Below, piece by piece: positions 43,170 through 53,393 of a stretch of 64,000 nt of DNA (its first letter is position 1; the number at the start of each line of letters is the position of its first letter). The DNA is taken from NCBI RefSeq assembly GCF_029910655.1, contig NZ_CP123897.1, positions 4,143,547 through 4,207,546 of the forward strand, read 5' to 3'. A program made the translations under genes and the position numbers. Origin of the DNA: Methylomonas sp. UP202 (GTDB lineage Bacteria; Pseudomonadota; Gammaproteobacteria; Methylococcales; Methylomonadaceae). The notes beneath the pieces are model-generated. The model saw nothing but the letters and a program-made list of their open reading frames with translations, had not been told where the DNA came from and searched no databases.

Positions 43170-44579
43170 ATGCAACTATTAATTTCTATTTTGCTCATTT
43201 CTGGGGTTTTCATTCTGACTATCGTTGGCTGTGCGAGTTATCAGAATCGGGAACTCAATCCGGCTGAGTCTATGATTCAATTGGAAAATAGGAGCTTGTC
43301 CAATCCTGAGCTGTTGAGTTTTATTGAAACGGCTACCGGAAGCGCATCCGTGACGCCGCCTAAAACTTGGAACATAGATCGTTTAACCTTGGTGGCGATT
43401 TATTACCACCCAGACCTTGCCTTGGCCCGTGCCCAAGCACAATCAGCCAATTCCGCCATCACCACCGCCGGGCAACGGCCTAATCCCAGCATCACGATTT
43501 CACCCACCTGGATACGCAATTTGGCAACCGCAGCCATTCCCTGGATTGCGGCCAGCTCAATTAGCATTCCCATCGAAACTGCCGGTAAACGTGATTTTCG
43601 TATCGGTAAAGCAGAACATATGGCCGACGCCGCGCGTTTACGCATCGCGGATGCCGCCTGGTTGGTACGTGGCCGATTGCGTTCGGCCTTGCTGGAAGCC
43701 TATACCGCCAAAGAAGCAGAGCGTCTGAGTCATCAGCAATATGCCATCCAACAGACAATCAATCAACGATTGGAACAACAATTGGCCATCGGCGAAATCG
43801 GCCCACTCGAAGTCACCCGATCCCATCTGGCAGTCAACCAATTAAAACTGAACGAGAATGCGGCACGCAAACGCGTTGCGGAAAGTGCCGTATTGTTAGC
43901 CAGCGCAGTGGGTGTACCGGTTGAGGGATTAACAGGTATCGACTTGGATTTTAGCGACCTTTCCAAGCCGCCCGTCTTGCAGACTATTCCTGTTAGCAGT
44001 CTGAAAGAACACGCCTTGCTGACACGCCCCGATGTGTTGGCTGCATTGGCAGACTACGAGGCGGCGCAATCCGCACTGCAACTGGAAATCGCCAACCAGT
44101 ATCCCAACATCCAGGCCAATCCCGGCTATGCCTGGGAAATGGGCGAACACCGCTGGACGCTAGGCGCAACCATGCAATTGCCGATTTTGCATCAGAATCA
44201 AGGCCCCATTGCCGAAGCCGAGGCTAAGCGCCGAGAGCTTGCCGTGCGTTTCGAATCCTTACAAATGCGTATTGTCAGCGACATTGATCGAGCCCATTCG
44301 GGTGTAACGGCAGTATTGGCTAAATGGAGCGATGCCGAAACACAAATCCAACTTCAACAAAAGAACCTCAGCTCAGTCCAAGCCCAATATCAAGTGGGAG
44401 AAATCGATCATCTAAGCTTGCTCGGCGCTGAGCTGGAAAAAGCCATCGCCGAGCGTACCAAACTGGATGTGCTCGTCGAAACTCAACAAGCGCTCAATGG
44501 ATTGGAAGACACCTTGCGTCAGCCCCTCGCATCGACATTGACCGACACACTGATTGCTGACTCGGCTAACCGAAAATAA
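43170..44579 (+). CDS. Outer membrane efflux lipoprotein (TolC/CzcC-like)
   Basis: 469 residues from ATG 43170, which places a lipoprotein signal right at the start (ISILLISGVFILTIVGC, lipobox VGC). An upstream ATG at 43134 would add 12 residues. The rest has the two repeated helical OEP domains with long coiled coils (ALARAQAQSANSAITTAGQRPNP, then VTRSHLAVNQLKLNENAARKRVAESAVLLASAVGV). It forms the outer membrane channel for the MFP and RND proteins encoded immediately downstream, six bases on. Substrate unknown. Confidence 0.9.
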   Translation: MQLLISILLISGVFILTIVGCASYQNRELNPAESMIQLENRSLSNPELLSFIETATGSASVTPPKTWNIDRLTLVAIYYHPDLALARAQAQSANSAITTAGQRPNPSITISPTWIRNLATAAIPWIAASSISIPIETAGKRDFRIGKAEHMADAARLRIADAAWLVRGRLRSALLEAYTAKEAERLSHQQYAIQQTINQRLEQQLAIGEIGPLEVTRSHLAVNQLKLNENAARKRVAESAVLLASAVGVPVEGLTGIDLDFSDLSKPPVLQTIPVSSLKEHALLTRPDVLAALADYEAAQSALQLEIANQYPNIQANPGYAWEMGEHRWTLGATMQLPILHQNQGPIAEAEAKRRELAVRFESLQMRIVSDIDRAHSGVTAVLAKWSDAETQIQLQQKNLSSVQAQYQVGEIDHLSLLGAELEKAIAERTKLDVLVETQQALNGLEDTLRQPLASTLTDTLIADSANRK

Positions 44580-44584
44580 CTTCA

Positions 44585-45661
44585 ATGAAAACTGCTTCCT
44601 GGTCAAAAATATCCGTGCTAACTGTCTGCATAGTCTTGCAGGCACCGAACCCTCAAGCTGCCGACGAACCAGAAGCCGTTACCGAAGTAGCGGTGCAAAC
44701 CGGCAGGATTTTACGTGCCACGTTGCACCGCTACGTTATGGCTTATGGTGTGGTCGAACCTGAACCTGCGATGCATGGAAAACCGGCAGCCAGTTCGAAA
44801 ATTGCCGCTCCGATCGCCGGCATTCTGACTCAAAGCTTTTGCGAAGAAGGCCAAGTCATTAAAAAAGGCACGACCTTGTTTGAGCTGGATACCCGCAGCG
44901 CCGATGCACTGATAGCCAAAGCAGAAGTCGCCGTGGCGTTTGCCGAGAAAAATTTTGTTCGTAAACAGCAACTGAATGCCACCGACAATGTGTCGCGCAA
45001 ACTCTACGATGAATCCGAACAGTTACTTCAGGCTGCACGCAAGGATTTAACCACCGCCCAGACGCAACGTGAGTTGCTACGAATCAAGGCGCCTTTGTCC
45101 GGTACGGTCGCGGCCATTCATGTCAAAGTGGGGGAAACCATCGGCTTAAATATGGTGTTGGTGGATTTGATCGATCTGGATCGTCTGGATATCGCGCTTA
45201 AAATACCGAGTCAAGAGGCCGGTTTACTTCAATTGGGCCAGGCCGTCGAAATTAAGTTTGGTACGAAAACAGCTGGCAATTTGGATGCCCAACCAACACA
45301 GCATGGAAAGGTGATTTTTATCAGTCCGCAAGTTGATTCACTGACCGATACCGTTCTGGTCAGAGCATCCATTAATAGCGGTTCTGCGATGCGCCCCGGG
45401 CAATTTGTTAGCGCCAGAATAGTCGTCGAAGCACGAAATAACCGCTTGGCAGTGCCGGTCGAAAGCGTGGTGAATAAAGAAACAGGCAGCACGATTGCAG
45501 TGGTCGAAGGTAACACGGCCAAACAAATTGCCATCTCCCCGGGATTGCGTGATGGCAAACTGGTCGAAATAACCGGCGATGCGCTCCAGGAAGGCATGAC
45601 GGTGGTCACCCAGGGAGCATACGGACTGCCGGCTGAAACCCATATCCGCGTCATAGAATAA
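44585..45661 (+). CDS. RND periplasmic adaptor protein (HlyD/CzcB-like)
   Basis: 358 residues with an N-terminal signal-like segment (WSKISVLTVCIVLQAPNPQAA). Lipoyl-like halves are seen at SSKIAAPIAGILTQSFCEEGQVIKKGTTLFELD and ELLRIKAPLSGTVAAIHVKVGETIGLNMVLVDLIDLDRLDIAL, with a short helical hairpin between. The C-terminus has the beta-barrel and membrane-proximal domains (PGQFVSARIVVE, GDALQEGMTVVTQGAYGLP). It links the RND pump and the outer membrane channel. Its stop overlaps the next start by one base. Confidence 0.9.
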   Translation: MKTASWSKISVLTVCIVLQAPNPQAADEPEAVTEVAVQTGRILRATLHRYVMAYGVVEPEPAMHGKPAASSKIAAPIAGILTQSFCEEGQVIKKGTTLFELDTRSADALIAKAEVAVAFAEKNFVRKQQLNATDNVSRKLYDESEQLLQAARKDLTTAQTQRELLRIKAPLSGTVAAIHVKVGETIGLNMVLVDLIDLDRLDIALKIPSQEAGLLQLGQAVEIKFGTKTAGNLDAQPTQHGKVIFISPQVDSLTDTVLVRASINSGSAMRPGQFVSARIVVEARNNRLAVPVESVVNKETGSTIAVVEGNTAKQIAISPGLRDGKLVEITGDALQEGMTVVTQGAYGLPAETHIRVIE

Positions 45662-48600
45662 TGTTGTCATCGGCTTTAACGTTTCCGCTTCGTCACCGAT
45701 TGGCTATCGTCTTTCTGTGCATCGCGCTCTGTCTGGCTGGAGCCTATGCAGTATTAAGCATGCCTTCATCGATTTTTCCGCAGACCAATTTTCCGCGCGT
45801 AGTGATCTTGATCGACAACGGCGTGATGCCTGGCAATGAGATGATGGCGACCATTACCCGCCCCGTCGAGGAAGCCATGAAAGATATTCCGGGCGTGCGC
45901 ACTATTCGTTCGAAAACTGGACGCGGTTCGGCGGAAGTCAACGTGTTTTTCAACTGGCAAACCGATATGGTGCAGGCAGAATTGTTTGTCCAGGGCCGCT
46001 TGGCGACTGTACAAAAATCACTGCCGCCCACGGCGACCTTGGCGGTTTGGCGTCTGACGTTTGCTGCGTTTCCCGTGGTTGGTATTAGTCTGACTAGTCC
46101 CGAGCATTCGCTTACCGATCTCTGGGAAACTGCACGTTACACACTTCAGCCCCGGTTGTTGCGGATTCCAGGCGTAGCCAGAACCGGTATCGTCGGTGGA
46201 CGAGCGCCGGAATATCACGTCATAGTAGATCCTTTGCGTTTACAGGCCGTAAATCTGAGTCTTAGTCAAGTCTCCGATGCACTGGTCAAAAACAATTTGA
46301 TTGTCCCCACCGGCATGTTGGAAGAGGATTACAAACTCTATCTGACTGTCGTGGATGGGCGTGTGCATACCATTGAAGAGTTGGAAAACCTCACGGTTTC
46401 AGCATCTATAGCCAGTGTCGTTCAAACGCCGGCAACCTCGCAAACAGCTCCTACTGCCGGTCATCCCATTCGCATCAAAGACTTCGCACGAGTCGAGCGG
46501 GCTCAGGAGCCGGTATTCAATGTCGTCGCCGCCAATGGTGTGAACGCAGTTTTGCTGAATGTCTACAGCCAACCGGACGGGAGTACGCTGGATATTGCCA
46601 ATCAGCTTAAACAGGAATTGGCATCGCTCAAACAAAATCTGCCGGCAGGTATGCAAGTACAGGTTTTCTACGACCAATCACTATTGGTAGGTGACTCCAT
46701 TCAAAGCGTCTGGGAAGCTATCATTCTGGGACTGATCCTTTCGGTGATCATACTGTACGTTTTTTTGAAAAACTGGGGTACCACGCTGGTCGCCGCTACC
46801 GTGATTCCGGCGACGGTGTTGGTGACCTTTCTGACGTTACGGGTCATGGGATTCGGTTTTAACTTGATGACGCTGGGTGGTATTGCGGCCGCCATCGGTT
46901 TGGTGATCGACGATGCCATCGTGGTGGTAGAAGCCATCCATGCAAAACTACAGCAAGGCGCTGAGCGACTTGATGCCGTGACTGAAGCATTGGCGGAAAT
47001 CTTTCGACCTTTGCTGGCCTCTACCTTGACACCGGTCGTGGTATTTATTCCGCTAGCGTTTCTGGATGGTGTGGCAGGTAGCTTTTTTAGAGCGCTGGCA
47101 TTGACCATGGTGGTGTCTCTGCTGACTTCGCTGGTATTGGCCGTTACCCTGATTCCGCCATTAGCGAGCTGGTGGCTGTCGTCCGGCAAACATTTTGCGC
47201 GTACAGCAGAATTTTCTGAAATATCGGCATCTCATTCTCAGCACCATACTGCCGGTTGGTTTGAGCGTCTGAGCGAGGCTTATGAGAGAACCTTGCTTAG
47301 AGCGCTTAAGCAGGCAAAGCTAGTTTTGCTCTCTTGTGGATTGATATTAGCAGTGGGTATTTGGCTTTACGGACGCCTGGAAAGCGAATTTCTGCCCTTC
47401 ATGGATGAAGGCGGTTTCGTGCTCGATTACCATGCTCCCTGGGGCACCAGTCTGACTGAAACGGATCGGCAATTGCGACAAGCCGAAACCCTTCTGCGCG
47501 CGATACCGGAGCTGGAAAGCTATTCCCGACGTACCGGCGCACGCTTGGCTTTGGGTATTTCGCAGGCGCACAAGGGCGATTTCTTGGTCAAGTTGAAAGC
47601 GGGGCGACAGCGCAAAACCGATGAAGTCGTTGCCGATTTGCGTAAACAACTCCATGTAGCGGTTCCAGGACTGGAGTGGGAGTTTGCCGGTATCCTCGGC
47701 GATCTGATCGGCGATTTGACCTGGTCACCCCGGCCAATTGAAGTCAAACTGTTTTCGACCGATGTCGAATGGCTTAAGCAAAAAGCACCGCAAATCCAGG
47801 CGGAACTCGATAAGATAACCGGCGTGGTCGACAGTTTTGACGGTTTGGAAACCACCGGCCCATCCTTAAGCGTGCGGGTGCGCTACAGCGATGCGCTACG
47901 CTTCGGACTAACCGTCAACGATGTGGCAGTCGCAGCGAGTACAGCAATGTTGGGGCAAAAAGCCTCCTATGTTTTGGAAGGTGACCGCGTCGTCAATATC
48001 CGTGTGCGCATGAACACAGAGGCGACGGCGCAAATCGCCGATCTTAACGAATTACCGTTGAAGGCAGCCGATGGTCGAACAGTCAAGTTATCGCAAGTCG
48101 CCGATGTTGTCACCGAGCCGGGCCAATTGGAACTGCAACGGGAAGATCTGCGACAACTGGTAGCTGTGTCTGCTCGCCTGGAAAACCGAGACCTGGGCAG
48201 CGCTATTACGGAAATTAAAGCCAAACTCCAGCAAGATCCAACTTTACCGCCTGGCGTGGTTGAATTGGGTGGTCTTTATCAGCAACAACAAGAGTCCTTT
48301 CAAAACCTATTGATTGTATTGCTGGCTTCTATCTTTCTGGTGTTCACCGTACTGTTAATCGAGTTTCGCTCGTTCCATGAACCCATTGCCATATTATTCG
48401 GTTCTGTGCTGGCATTGTGCGGCACAGTCCTGGCGTGGTTTATCACCGGCACATCGGTCAATATCGTTTCGATACTCGGTGCGATTATCGGCATCGGCGT
48501 GGTGGCAAAAAACGGTATCCTGATGCTGGATTCGGTACACCAGTTCAAAGCAAAGGGCTATAACTTGGAAGACGCGCTGATTGAATCCGGACGGCGGCGT

Positions 48601-48813
48601 TTGCGTCCGGTATTGATGACGTCTATGGCGGCGGCATTGGGTCTGTTACCCTTGGCCTATGGTATCGGCGCCGGATCGGACATGCTAAAACCCTTAGCGA
48701 TTGCCGTGATCGGCGCACTGGTGCTTTCAGTGTTGCTGTCCCTGGTCGCCACACCGACGGTTTATTTTGTCATGCAAAGAGCAGCGGGAGGTAAGCAAAG
48801 GATTCATTCATGA
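45661..48813 (+). CDS. RND-family efflux permease
   Basis: 1050 residues, typical RND length, with twelve expected membrane segments in two halves. Transmembrane segment 4 contains GLVIDDAIVVVE with a paired aspartate (D417, D418), as in multidrug (HAE-1) pumps rather than the single-spacing of heavy-metal pumps; the nearby CusRS-like regulators point to metals. It is therefore not safe to name a substrate. Second-half motifs such as GIGVVAKNGILMLDS and RRRLRPVLMTSMAAALGLLPLA are standard. Encoded between the adaptor and the EamA gene in one operon. Confidence 0.92.
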   Translation: MLSSALTFPLRHRLAIVFLCIALCLAGAYAVLSMPSSIFPQTNFPRVVILIDNGVMPGNEMMATITRPVEEAMKDIPGVRTIRSKTGRGSAEVNVFFNWQTDMVQAELFVQGRLATVQKSLPPTATLAVWRLTFAAFPVVGISLTSPEHSLTDLWETARYTLQPRLLRIPGVARTGIVGGRAPEYHVIVDPLRLQAVNLSLSQVSDALVKNNLIVPTGMLEEDYKLYLTVVDGRVHTIEELENLTVSASIASVVQTPATSQTAPTAGHPIRIKDFARVERAQEPVFNVVAANGVNAVLLNVYSQPDGSTLDIANQLKQELASLKQNLPAGMQVQVFYDQSLLVGDSIQSVWEAIILGLILSVIILYVFLKNWGTTLVAATVIPATVLVTFLTLRVMGFGFNLMTLGGIAAAIGLVIDDAIVVVEAIHAKLQQGAERLDAVTEALAEIFRPLLASTLTPVVVFIPLAFLDGVAGSFFRALALTMVVSLLTSLVLAVTLIPPLASWWLSSGKHFARTAEFSEISASHSQHHTAGWFERLSEAYERTLLRALKQAKLVLLSCGLILAVGIWLYGRLESEFLPFMDEGGFVLDYHAPWGTSLTETDRQLRQAETLLRAIPELESYSRRTGARLALGISQAHKGDFLVKLKAGRQRKTDEVVADLRKQLHVAVPGLEWEFAGILGDLIGDLTWSPRPIEVKLFSTDVEWLKQKAPQIQAELDKITGVVDSFDGLETTGPSLSVRVRYSDALRFGLTVNDVAVAASTAMLGQKASYVLEGDRVVNIRVRMNTEATAQIADLNELPLKAADGRTVKLSQVADVVTEPGQLELQREDLRQLVAVSARLENRDLGSAITEIKAKLQQDPTLPPGVVELGGLYQQQQESFQNLLIVLLASIFLVFTVLLIEFRSFHEPIAILFGSVLALCGTVLAWFITGTSVNIVSILGAIIGIGVVAKNGILMLDSVHQFKAKGYNLEDALIESGRRRLRPVLMTSMAAALGLLPLAYGIGAGSDMLKPLAIAVIGALVLSVLLSLVATPTVYFVMQRAAGGKQRIHS

Positions 48814-48838
48814 ACGCAAGATTAAGTAGGCATCGACT

Positions 48839-49273
48839 ATGACAATCGCATCAAACTGGTTTTTCTGGGCGCTTTTATCCGCCATGTTTGCAGCCCTAAC
48901 CGCCATTTTCGCCAAGATTGGCATTCAAGGTGTCGATTCAGACTTCGCTACGCTGATTCGAACCGCCATTATCATTGTCATTTTGTCAGGCTTCGTTTGG
49001 TTTACTGGAAAATGGAGTAATCCATTGGACTTGCCGGCCAGAACCTGGCAGTTCCTGACCCTGTCTGCTTTAGCGACAGGTGCCTCTTGGCTGTGTTACT
49101 TCCGCGCGCTCCAGATTGGTGAGGCTTCCAAGGTTGCGCCGGTAGACAAATTAAGTCTGGTGCTGGTCGCCATTTTTGCATTCGCATTTCTGGATGAACG
49201 CCCCACGCTTCGAGAATGGATCGGTATCGCGATGGTCACCGGTGGCGTACTGGTATTAGCGATCAAACGTTGA
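48839..49273 (+). CDS. Single-domain EamA/DMT-family transporter
   Basis: 144 residues, one EamA repeat with five hydrophobic segments, as in short bacterial drug/metabolite transporters. ALTAIFAKIGIQGVDSDFATLIRTAIIIV, then GASWLCYFRALQIGEASKVAPVDKLSLVLVAIFAFAFLDERPTLREWIGIAMVTGGVLVL are highly typical. It follows the RND gene by 25 bases and precedes the regulator genes; it may be co-regulated with the pump. Confidence 0.88.
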   Translation: MTIASNWFFWALLSAMFAALTAIFAKIGIQGVDSDFATLIRTAIIIVILSGFVWFTGKWSNPLDLPARTWQFLTLSALATGASWLCYFRALQIGEASKVAPVDKLSLVLVAIFAFAFLDERPTLREWIGIAMVTGGVLVLAIKR

Positions 49274-49314
49274 CATCTTCCACACCCGACTCACATACAT
49301 AAGGACACTCGCTG

Positions 49315-49986
49315 ATGCGCATCTTGATTGTCGAAGATGAAAAGAAAACCGCTGCTTATCTGCACAAAGGCTTGAGCGAACAAGGTTTCGTTGTGGATAT
49401 TAGCCATGATGGCGAAGACGGGTTGTTGCTCGCCACAACAGTGGATTATGACCTGATCATCCTTGATGTCATGGTGCCGCTGCGGGATGGCTGGTCGGTG
49501 ATTAGGGAGTTAAAGGGTAGAGGCCAACCAACGCCGGTATTGTTTCTCACCGCCCGCGATACGATCGATGATCGAGTGAAAGGTTTAGAGTTGGGGGCAG
49601 ACGACTATTTAATTAAGCCCTTTGCTTTCGTCGAATTGCTGGCACGCATTCGCTCGATTCTCCGCCGTGGACCGACCCGAGCAGTCGAACAACTGCAAAT
49701 GGCCGATCTGACCCTGGACCAGATTCGCCACAAAGCCTTTCGCAACGGTCAAGCGCTGGATTTGACACCGAAAGAATTTACCCTGTTGACGCTATTTCTG
49801 AATCGGCCTGCGGAAGTCCTTTCTCGAACATTGATCGCAGAACAGGTTTGGGATGTTCACTTCGAATGCGATACCAATATTATTGATGTTGCCATTCGCC
49901 GTTTACGGCAAAAAATCGATGATCCGTTCCCGCAAAAGCTGCTGCACACCGTGCGAGGGGTGGGCTATGTCCTCGACGAACGTTAA
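49315..49986 (+). CDS. Response regulator, CusR/CzcR-like (OmpR family)
   Basis: 223 residues. The receiver domain has D51 in LIILDVMVP as phosphoacceptor and K101 in LIKPF; residues about 125-220 form the OmpR winged helix ([53 protein letters not shown]). It resembles the heavy-metal group (CusR, CopR, IrlR). It most likely regulates the efflux genes upstream in response to the sensor that follows it and overlaps it by 20 bases. Confidence 0.92.
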   Translation: MRILIVEDEKKTAAYLHKGLSEQGFVVDISHDGEDGLLLATTVDYDLIILDVMVPLRDGWSVIRELKGRGQPTPVLFLTARDTIDDRVKGLELGADDYLIKPFAFVELLARIRSILRRGPTRAVEQLQMADLTLDQIRHKAFRNGQALDLTPKEFTLLTLFLNRPAEVLSRTLIAEQVWDVHFECDTNIIDVAIRRLRQKIDDPFPQKLLHTVRGVGYVLDER

Positions 49987-51412
49987 CGCCGATATAAGCC
50001 CTAGTCCCTGGGCGATTTCTACGCGGCTGACTGTGTTGTACATCGGTTCTGCCACACTCATTTTGTTATTGATTGGTTTTTATCTGTATCAGTCATTAGC
50101 CAACACCCTGGCCCAGGACAATAAGCAATTTTTATTGCAAGAAATTCAGCTGCTTCGCAGCGTGCTGCAAGAGCAGCCACCCAATCTGGAACGCTTGGCC
50201 GACGAACAAAGCGAAGGAGTGGATTTACCGACTGGGGGATATTATTCGCGCATCCTGGATAAAAGTGGTCATAGCCTCAGCGAAACACCGGGGATGGACG
50301 CTTTGCCTGTTGCCAGTCAATTTCCTGTGCTGTCGGGTAAGCTAGAAACGAAGGAAACAATACAAACTATAGTTGACGGTCGGTCCTTCATGCTAATGAC
50401 GGCATCTAGTAAAACCAGCTCACAACACACCATACAGATTGGGTTAGATATATCTCACGAAGCAGCACTATTGAGCAAATACCGCACTAATCTTGGTTGG
50501 GCGATATTCGTGGGGCTGTTTTTTTCCAGCATCGCCGCCGTCTTAGTTGCACGCCGAGGCTTGAATCCTCTTACCGAGATGACTCGTCATATTGAAGGCA
50601 TCACCGCGACCCAACTCCATGCGCAACTTGATCCTGCACGCTACCCCAAAGAACTGTTTGCTCTGGCGTTTGCGTTTAACGCCATGCTATCGCGTCTGTC
50701 GAATTCCTTTAATCAACTCACACAGTTTTCTGCGGATTTGGCTCATGAACTACGAACACCGATCAACAATTTGATGGGCGAAAGTGAAGTGGCGCTTTCT
50801 CGCCCACGGAGTGCCGATGAATATCAGCAAATCCTCGAATCCAATTTGGAAGAATACGGCCGACTATCGCAGATCATCGAAACGCTGCTGTTTTTGGCCA
50901 GGGCGGAAAATACCGAGATTGCATTGCACAAGACTCGCCTGGACGGTCGGGCTGAACTGGAAGCAGCCTGTAGTTATCTCGAAGCGTTGGCTGAAGAGCA
51001 TGGCGTTCGATTGAGCTGTCAAGGCCAAGGATTTCTCCTTGCGGATGCGCAACTGCTTAAGCGGGTGCTCAGCAATTTGTTGCTCAATGCAATCCAGCAC
51101 ACGCCGGCAGGGGGTGAAATTTGTTCATCAATACAAACTACTGACGATGGCACGGCGTTCATCACCGTAAAAGACAGTGGTTGCGGCATCTCGGCGGAAC
51201 ATTTGCCTAAACTGTTTGATCGGTTTTATAGAGTAACCTCAGCGCGATCCGAGGTAGGTACAGGCTTGGGGCTAGCCATCATCAAATCGATTATGGACTT
51301 GCATGGTGGAAAAGTGATTATAAGTAGCGTCGTAGGACAAGGCACGTTAGTTACACTTCGATTCGCTGTCGCCAACCCAATGATTGATTGTGAGCGTCTG
51401 GAAATTGGTTAA
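49967..51412 (+). CDS. Sensor histidine kinase, CusS-like
   Basis: 481 residues from ATG 49967, inside the response-regulator end. Two membrane segments (about residues 20-42 and 172-195) border a periplasmic sensor domain of about 130 residues. The HAMP region follows, then the H-box [12 protein letters not shown] with H260, the N-box [10 protein letters not shown], and the G-boxes DSGCGIS and GTGLGLAI. The heavy-metal sensor kinase family (CusS, IrlS, CopS) has this architecture. No conserved metal-binding motif can be identified here. Confidence 0.92.
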   Translation: MSSTNVNADISPSPWAISTRLTVLYIGSATLILLLIGFYLYQSLANTLAQDNKQFLLQEIQLLRSVLQEQPPNLERLADEQSEGVDLPTGGYYSRILDKSGHSLSETPGMDALPVASQFPVLSGKLETKETIQTIVDGRSFMLMTASSKTSSQHTIQIGLDISHEAALLSKYRTNLGWAIFVGLFFSSIAAVLVARRGLNPLTEMTRHIEGITATQLHAQLDPARYPKELFALAFAFNAMLSRLSNSFNQLTQFSADLAHELRTPINNLMGESEVALSRPRSADEYQQILESNLEEYGRLSQIIETLLFLARAENTEIALHKTRLDGRAELEAACSYLEALAEEHGVRLSCQGQGFLLADAQLLKRVLSNLLLNAIQHTPAGGEICSSIQTTDDGTAFITVKDSGCGISAEHLPKLFDRFYRVTSARSEVGTGLGLAIIKSIMDLHGGKVIISSVVGQGTLVTLRFAVANPMIDCERLEIG

Positions 51413-51568
51413 TACCTGCCATTTATTGGTTCAACTTTTCAATCGCTTGGCCGGCAGGTAATGGTCGATCCAAGGCATTCAAAATCTGGCTGGGTTTGAA
51501 TCGGAACCGGTGGCGGCATTGCAACTGGAATGCCTGGCAGTTTTGAAGTCGCAATTAGTGATGGTTTT

Positions 51569-51603
51569 GATCGAAATACGCACTACTCGTTTCGATCCTT
51601 TTT
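51569..51603 (+). terminator. Putative terminator of the efflux operon
   Basis: Inverted repeat GATCGAAA (51569-51576) / TTTCGATC (51590-51597) followed by CTTTTT on the plus strand, downstream of the kinase. Another 8-bp inverted repeat TACCTGCC / GGCAGGTA lies at 51413-51420 and 51453-51460. Confidence 0.6.
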
Positions 51604-51866
51604 ATACGCGCAATAAAAAACCGCCGGAGCGGGTTTGGTGGGGTTATTAGAGTTGAGCCGTAACGATACTTTGCTATCTCTGGTAGCTACTTCAATCACG
51701 CTGTCTGGCCCACCATGCCGTTTTAAGACTTCGATAAATTGGGACGAAACGCCGCCCAAGTAACGTGCTTCGTTATGGCGCAACCTTTCGCTGATATAAG
51801 ACTTTAGTAACGTTGGATAATCCAGTGGAGCAATCTTCGCGTATTCAAGAATTCTTTAAAATCCAT
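51583..51866 (-). pseudogene. Small hypothetical gene divergent from fic, frameshifted
   Basis: On the minus strand ATG 51866 begins MDFKEFL, after which another frame gives EYAKIAPLDYPTLLKSYISERLRHNEARYLGGVSSQFIEVLKRHGGPDSVIEV and ends at 51583. A missing G after TTCTTG (about 51848) would join the two into about 94 residues. It is divergent to the Fic gene with 60 bases between. It may have been a regulator or partner of that protein; no family is recognised. Confidence 0.5.
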
Positions 51867-51925
51867 GCTTTAAATTAAAGATTGCTTTAATATGTTAGCG
51901 ATCAATTAAAAAGAATTTGCATATC

Positions 51926-53074
51926 ATGCGCAGCACTGGCGATTACATCACCTCTACAACCTTGGGCGAGCCGGTGCGGGCGTTTGTCCCGCATGCCTTG
52001 CCGCCGATCAATCCCGCTTTGGCCGTCGAAAGCTTTGCGGGGCTCAATCATAACGCGGAGTTAGCCTTGGCAAGGTTGTCGGGGGTATCCGGCCTTGTGC
52101 CGTCGGTGGATTGGTTGTTGTATAGCGCGATTCGCAAAGAGGCGTTACTGACCTCGCAAATCGAAGGGACACAAGCCACATTAACCGACTTGTTCGATGA
52201 TGAAGCGGGCTTTGCCGTCAGTAATACCGACGATGTGGAGGAAGTGACCAACTATCTCCGAGCATTCCGTCTGGTGCAGGAAAACCTGCGCGCTGCTGAT
52301 GGCCTGCCGATCAGCGTCCGATTGTTGTGCAATGCTCACCAATTACTGCTGGATGGGGCGAGAGGCACGGGTAAACAACCCGGCGAGTTGCGCCGTTCGC
52401 AGAACTGGATTGGTGGCACCCGTCCTGGCAATGCGGCGTTTGTACCGCCACCGGCGGAACGGGTCGCGGATTTGTTGGCCGATGTAGAACGTTTCATTCA
52501 CTCAACAGCGTCTGATAGTTTGCCACCATTGGTAAAAATTGCCCTGGTGCATGCCCAATTTGAAACCATTCATCCGTTTCTGGATGGCAACGGCCGGATT
52601 GGCCGTTTGCTGATAGCGGCGTTGATGGAACATTGGGGCTTATTGCCCGAACCCCTGCTCTATCTTAGCGGCTACTTGAAACAACATCAGAGTGAGTATT
52701 ACCGCCGTTTGTCAGCCATCCGGAGCGAGGGCGACTGGGAAGGCTGGGTGTCTTTCTTTTTGGAAGCGGTGGCGGTGGCAGCGAACGATGCCGAGCGCAG
52801 CATTGTGGCTGTTGCTAGTTTGATTGCAGCGGATCGGCGGCACCTGCTGGGTGCGACGAAAGTCGGCCCGGCCAGTTATCGTTTGTTCGAGCTTTTGCCT
52901 ATGATGCCGCGCTTCAGCATCGAACAGGTGCGCCAGAAACTGAACACGACCTTCCCAACCGCTACGGCGGCGGTCAAGGTTTTGGAAGAGCTGGGTATCG
53001 TAGTGGAATTTACCGGACTTAAAAAAAACCGCAGTTACAGTTACCAGTCTTATATCGAATTGCTGGCGGGCTGA
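51926..53074 (+). CDS. Fic-family AMP-transferase
   Basis: 382 residues from ATG 51926. The catalytic loop HPFLDGNGRIGR begins at H216, matching the HxFx(D/E)GNGRxxR signature for transfer of AMP to target proteins. An N-terminal inhibitory motif TSQIEG (T76-G81, E80) is present, so the enzyme should be self-inhibited (class II Fic). The C-terminus is a winged helix (MPRFSIEQVRQKLNTTFPTATAAVKVLEELGIVVE). Proteins of this architecture are common single-gene cargo on mobile elements; targets are unknown. Confidence 0.92.
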   Translation: MRSTGDYITSTTLGEPVRAFVPHALPPINPALAVESFAGLNHNAELALARLSGVSGLVPSVDWLLYSAIRKEALLTSQIEGTQATLTDLFDDEAGFAVSNTDDVEEVTNYLRAFRLVQENLRAADGLPISVRLLCNAHQLLLDGARGTGKQPGELRRSQNWIGGTRPGNAAFVPPPAERVADLLADVERFIHSTASDSLPPLVKIALVHAQFETIHPFLDGNGRIGRLLIAALMEHWGLLPEPLLYLSGYLKQHQSEYYRRLSAIRSEGDWEGWVSFFLEAVAVAANDAERSIVAVASLIAADRRHLLGATKVGPASYRLFELLPMMPRFSIEQVRQKLNTTFPTATAAVKVLEELGIVVEFTGLKKNRSYSYQSYIELLAG

Positions 53075-53148
53075 TGGACATGAATCGAAACCGACAAGAT
53101 TATGATGATCAGGCCTTGGAAAGCAAAGTACTACTCTTGAAAAGTGGG

Positions 53149-53283
53149 TTTATTTGCAAACTCCGATTCATAATATAGAGTGTCAGAAATCTAAATTCGT
53201 TTCTGACAAACTGCAAATAAAGCAAGCCATTCTCAGCGCCTACACACAAAAATTGAGCCCTCAGTCGGAGTCAGACTGAGGGT
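53149..53283. other. Structured non-coding region with nested inverted repeats
   Basis: The gap between fic and the next gene (53075-53393) holds three perfect inverted repeats. TTTATTTGCA / TGCAAATAAA (53149-53158 and 53212-53221) encloses TGTCAGAAA / TTTCTGACA (53181-53189 and 53200-53208). CCCTCAGTC / GACTGAGGG follows (53259-53267 and 53275-53283). They may be a terminator, a small RNA or the remnant of a miniature element. No gene is seen. Confidence 0.5.
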
Positions 53284-53393
53284 ATAAACACATCAACTTG
53301 AATACATAAAAATCTAATCATTTCAACATTATGACTTGGAAATCAAGCAATATCGACGTACGATAATCACACCAAGATACTCGGGAACTATTG

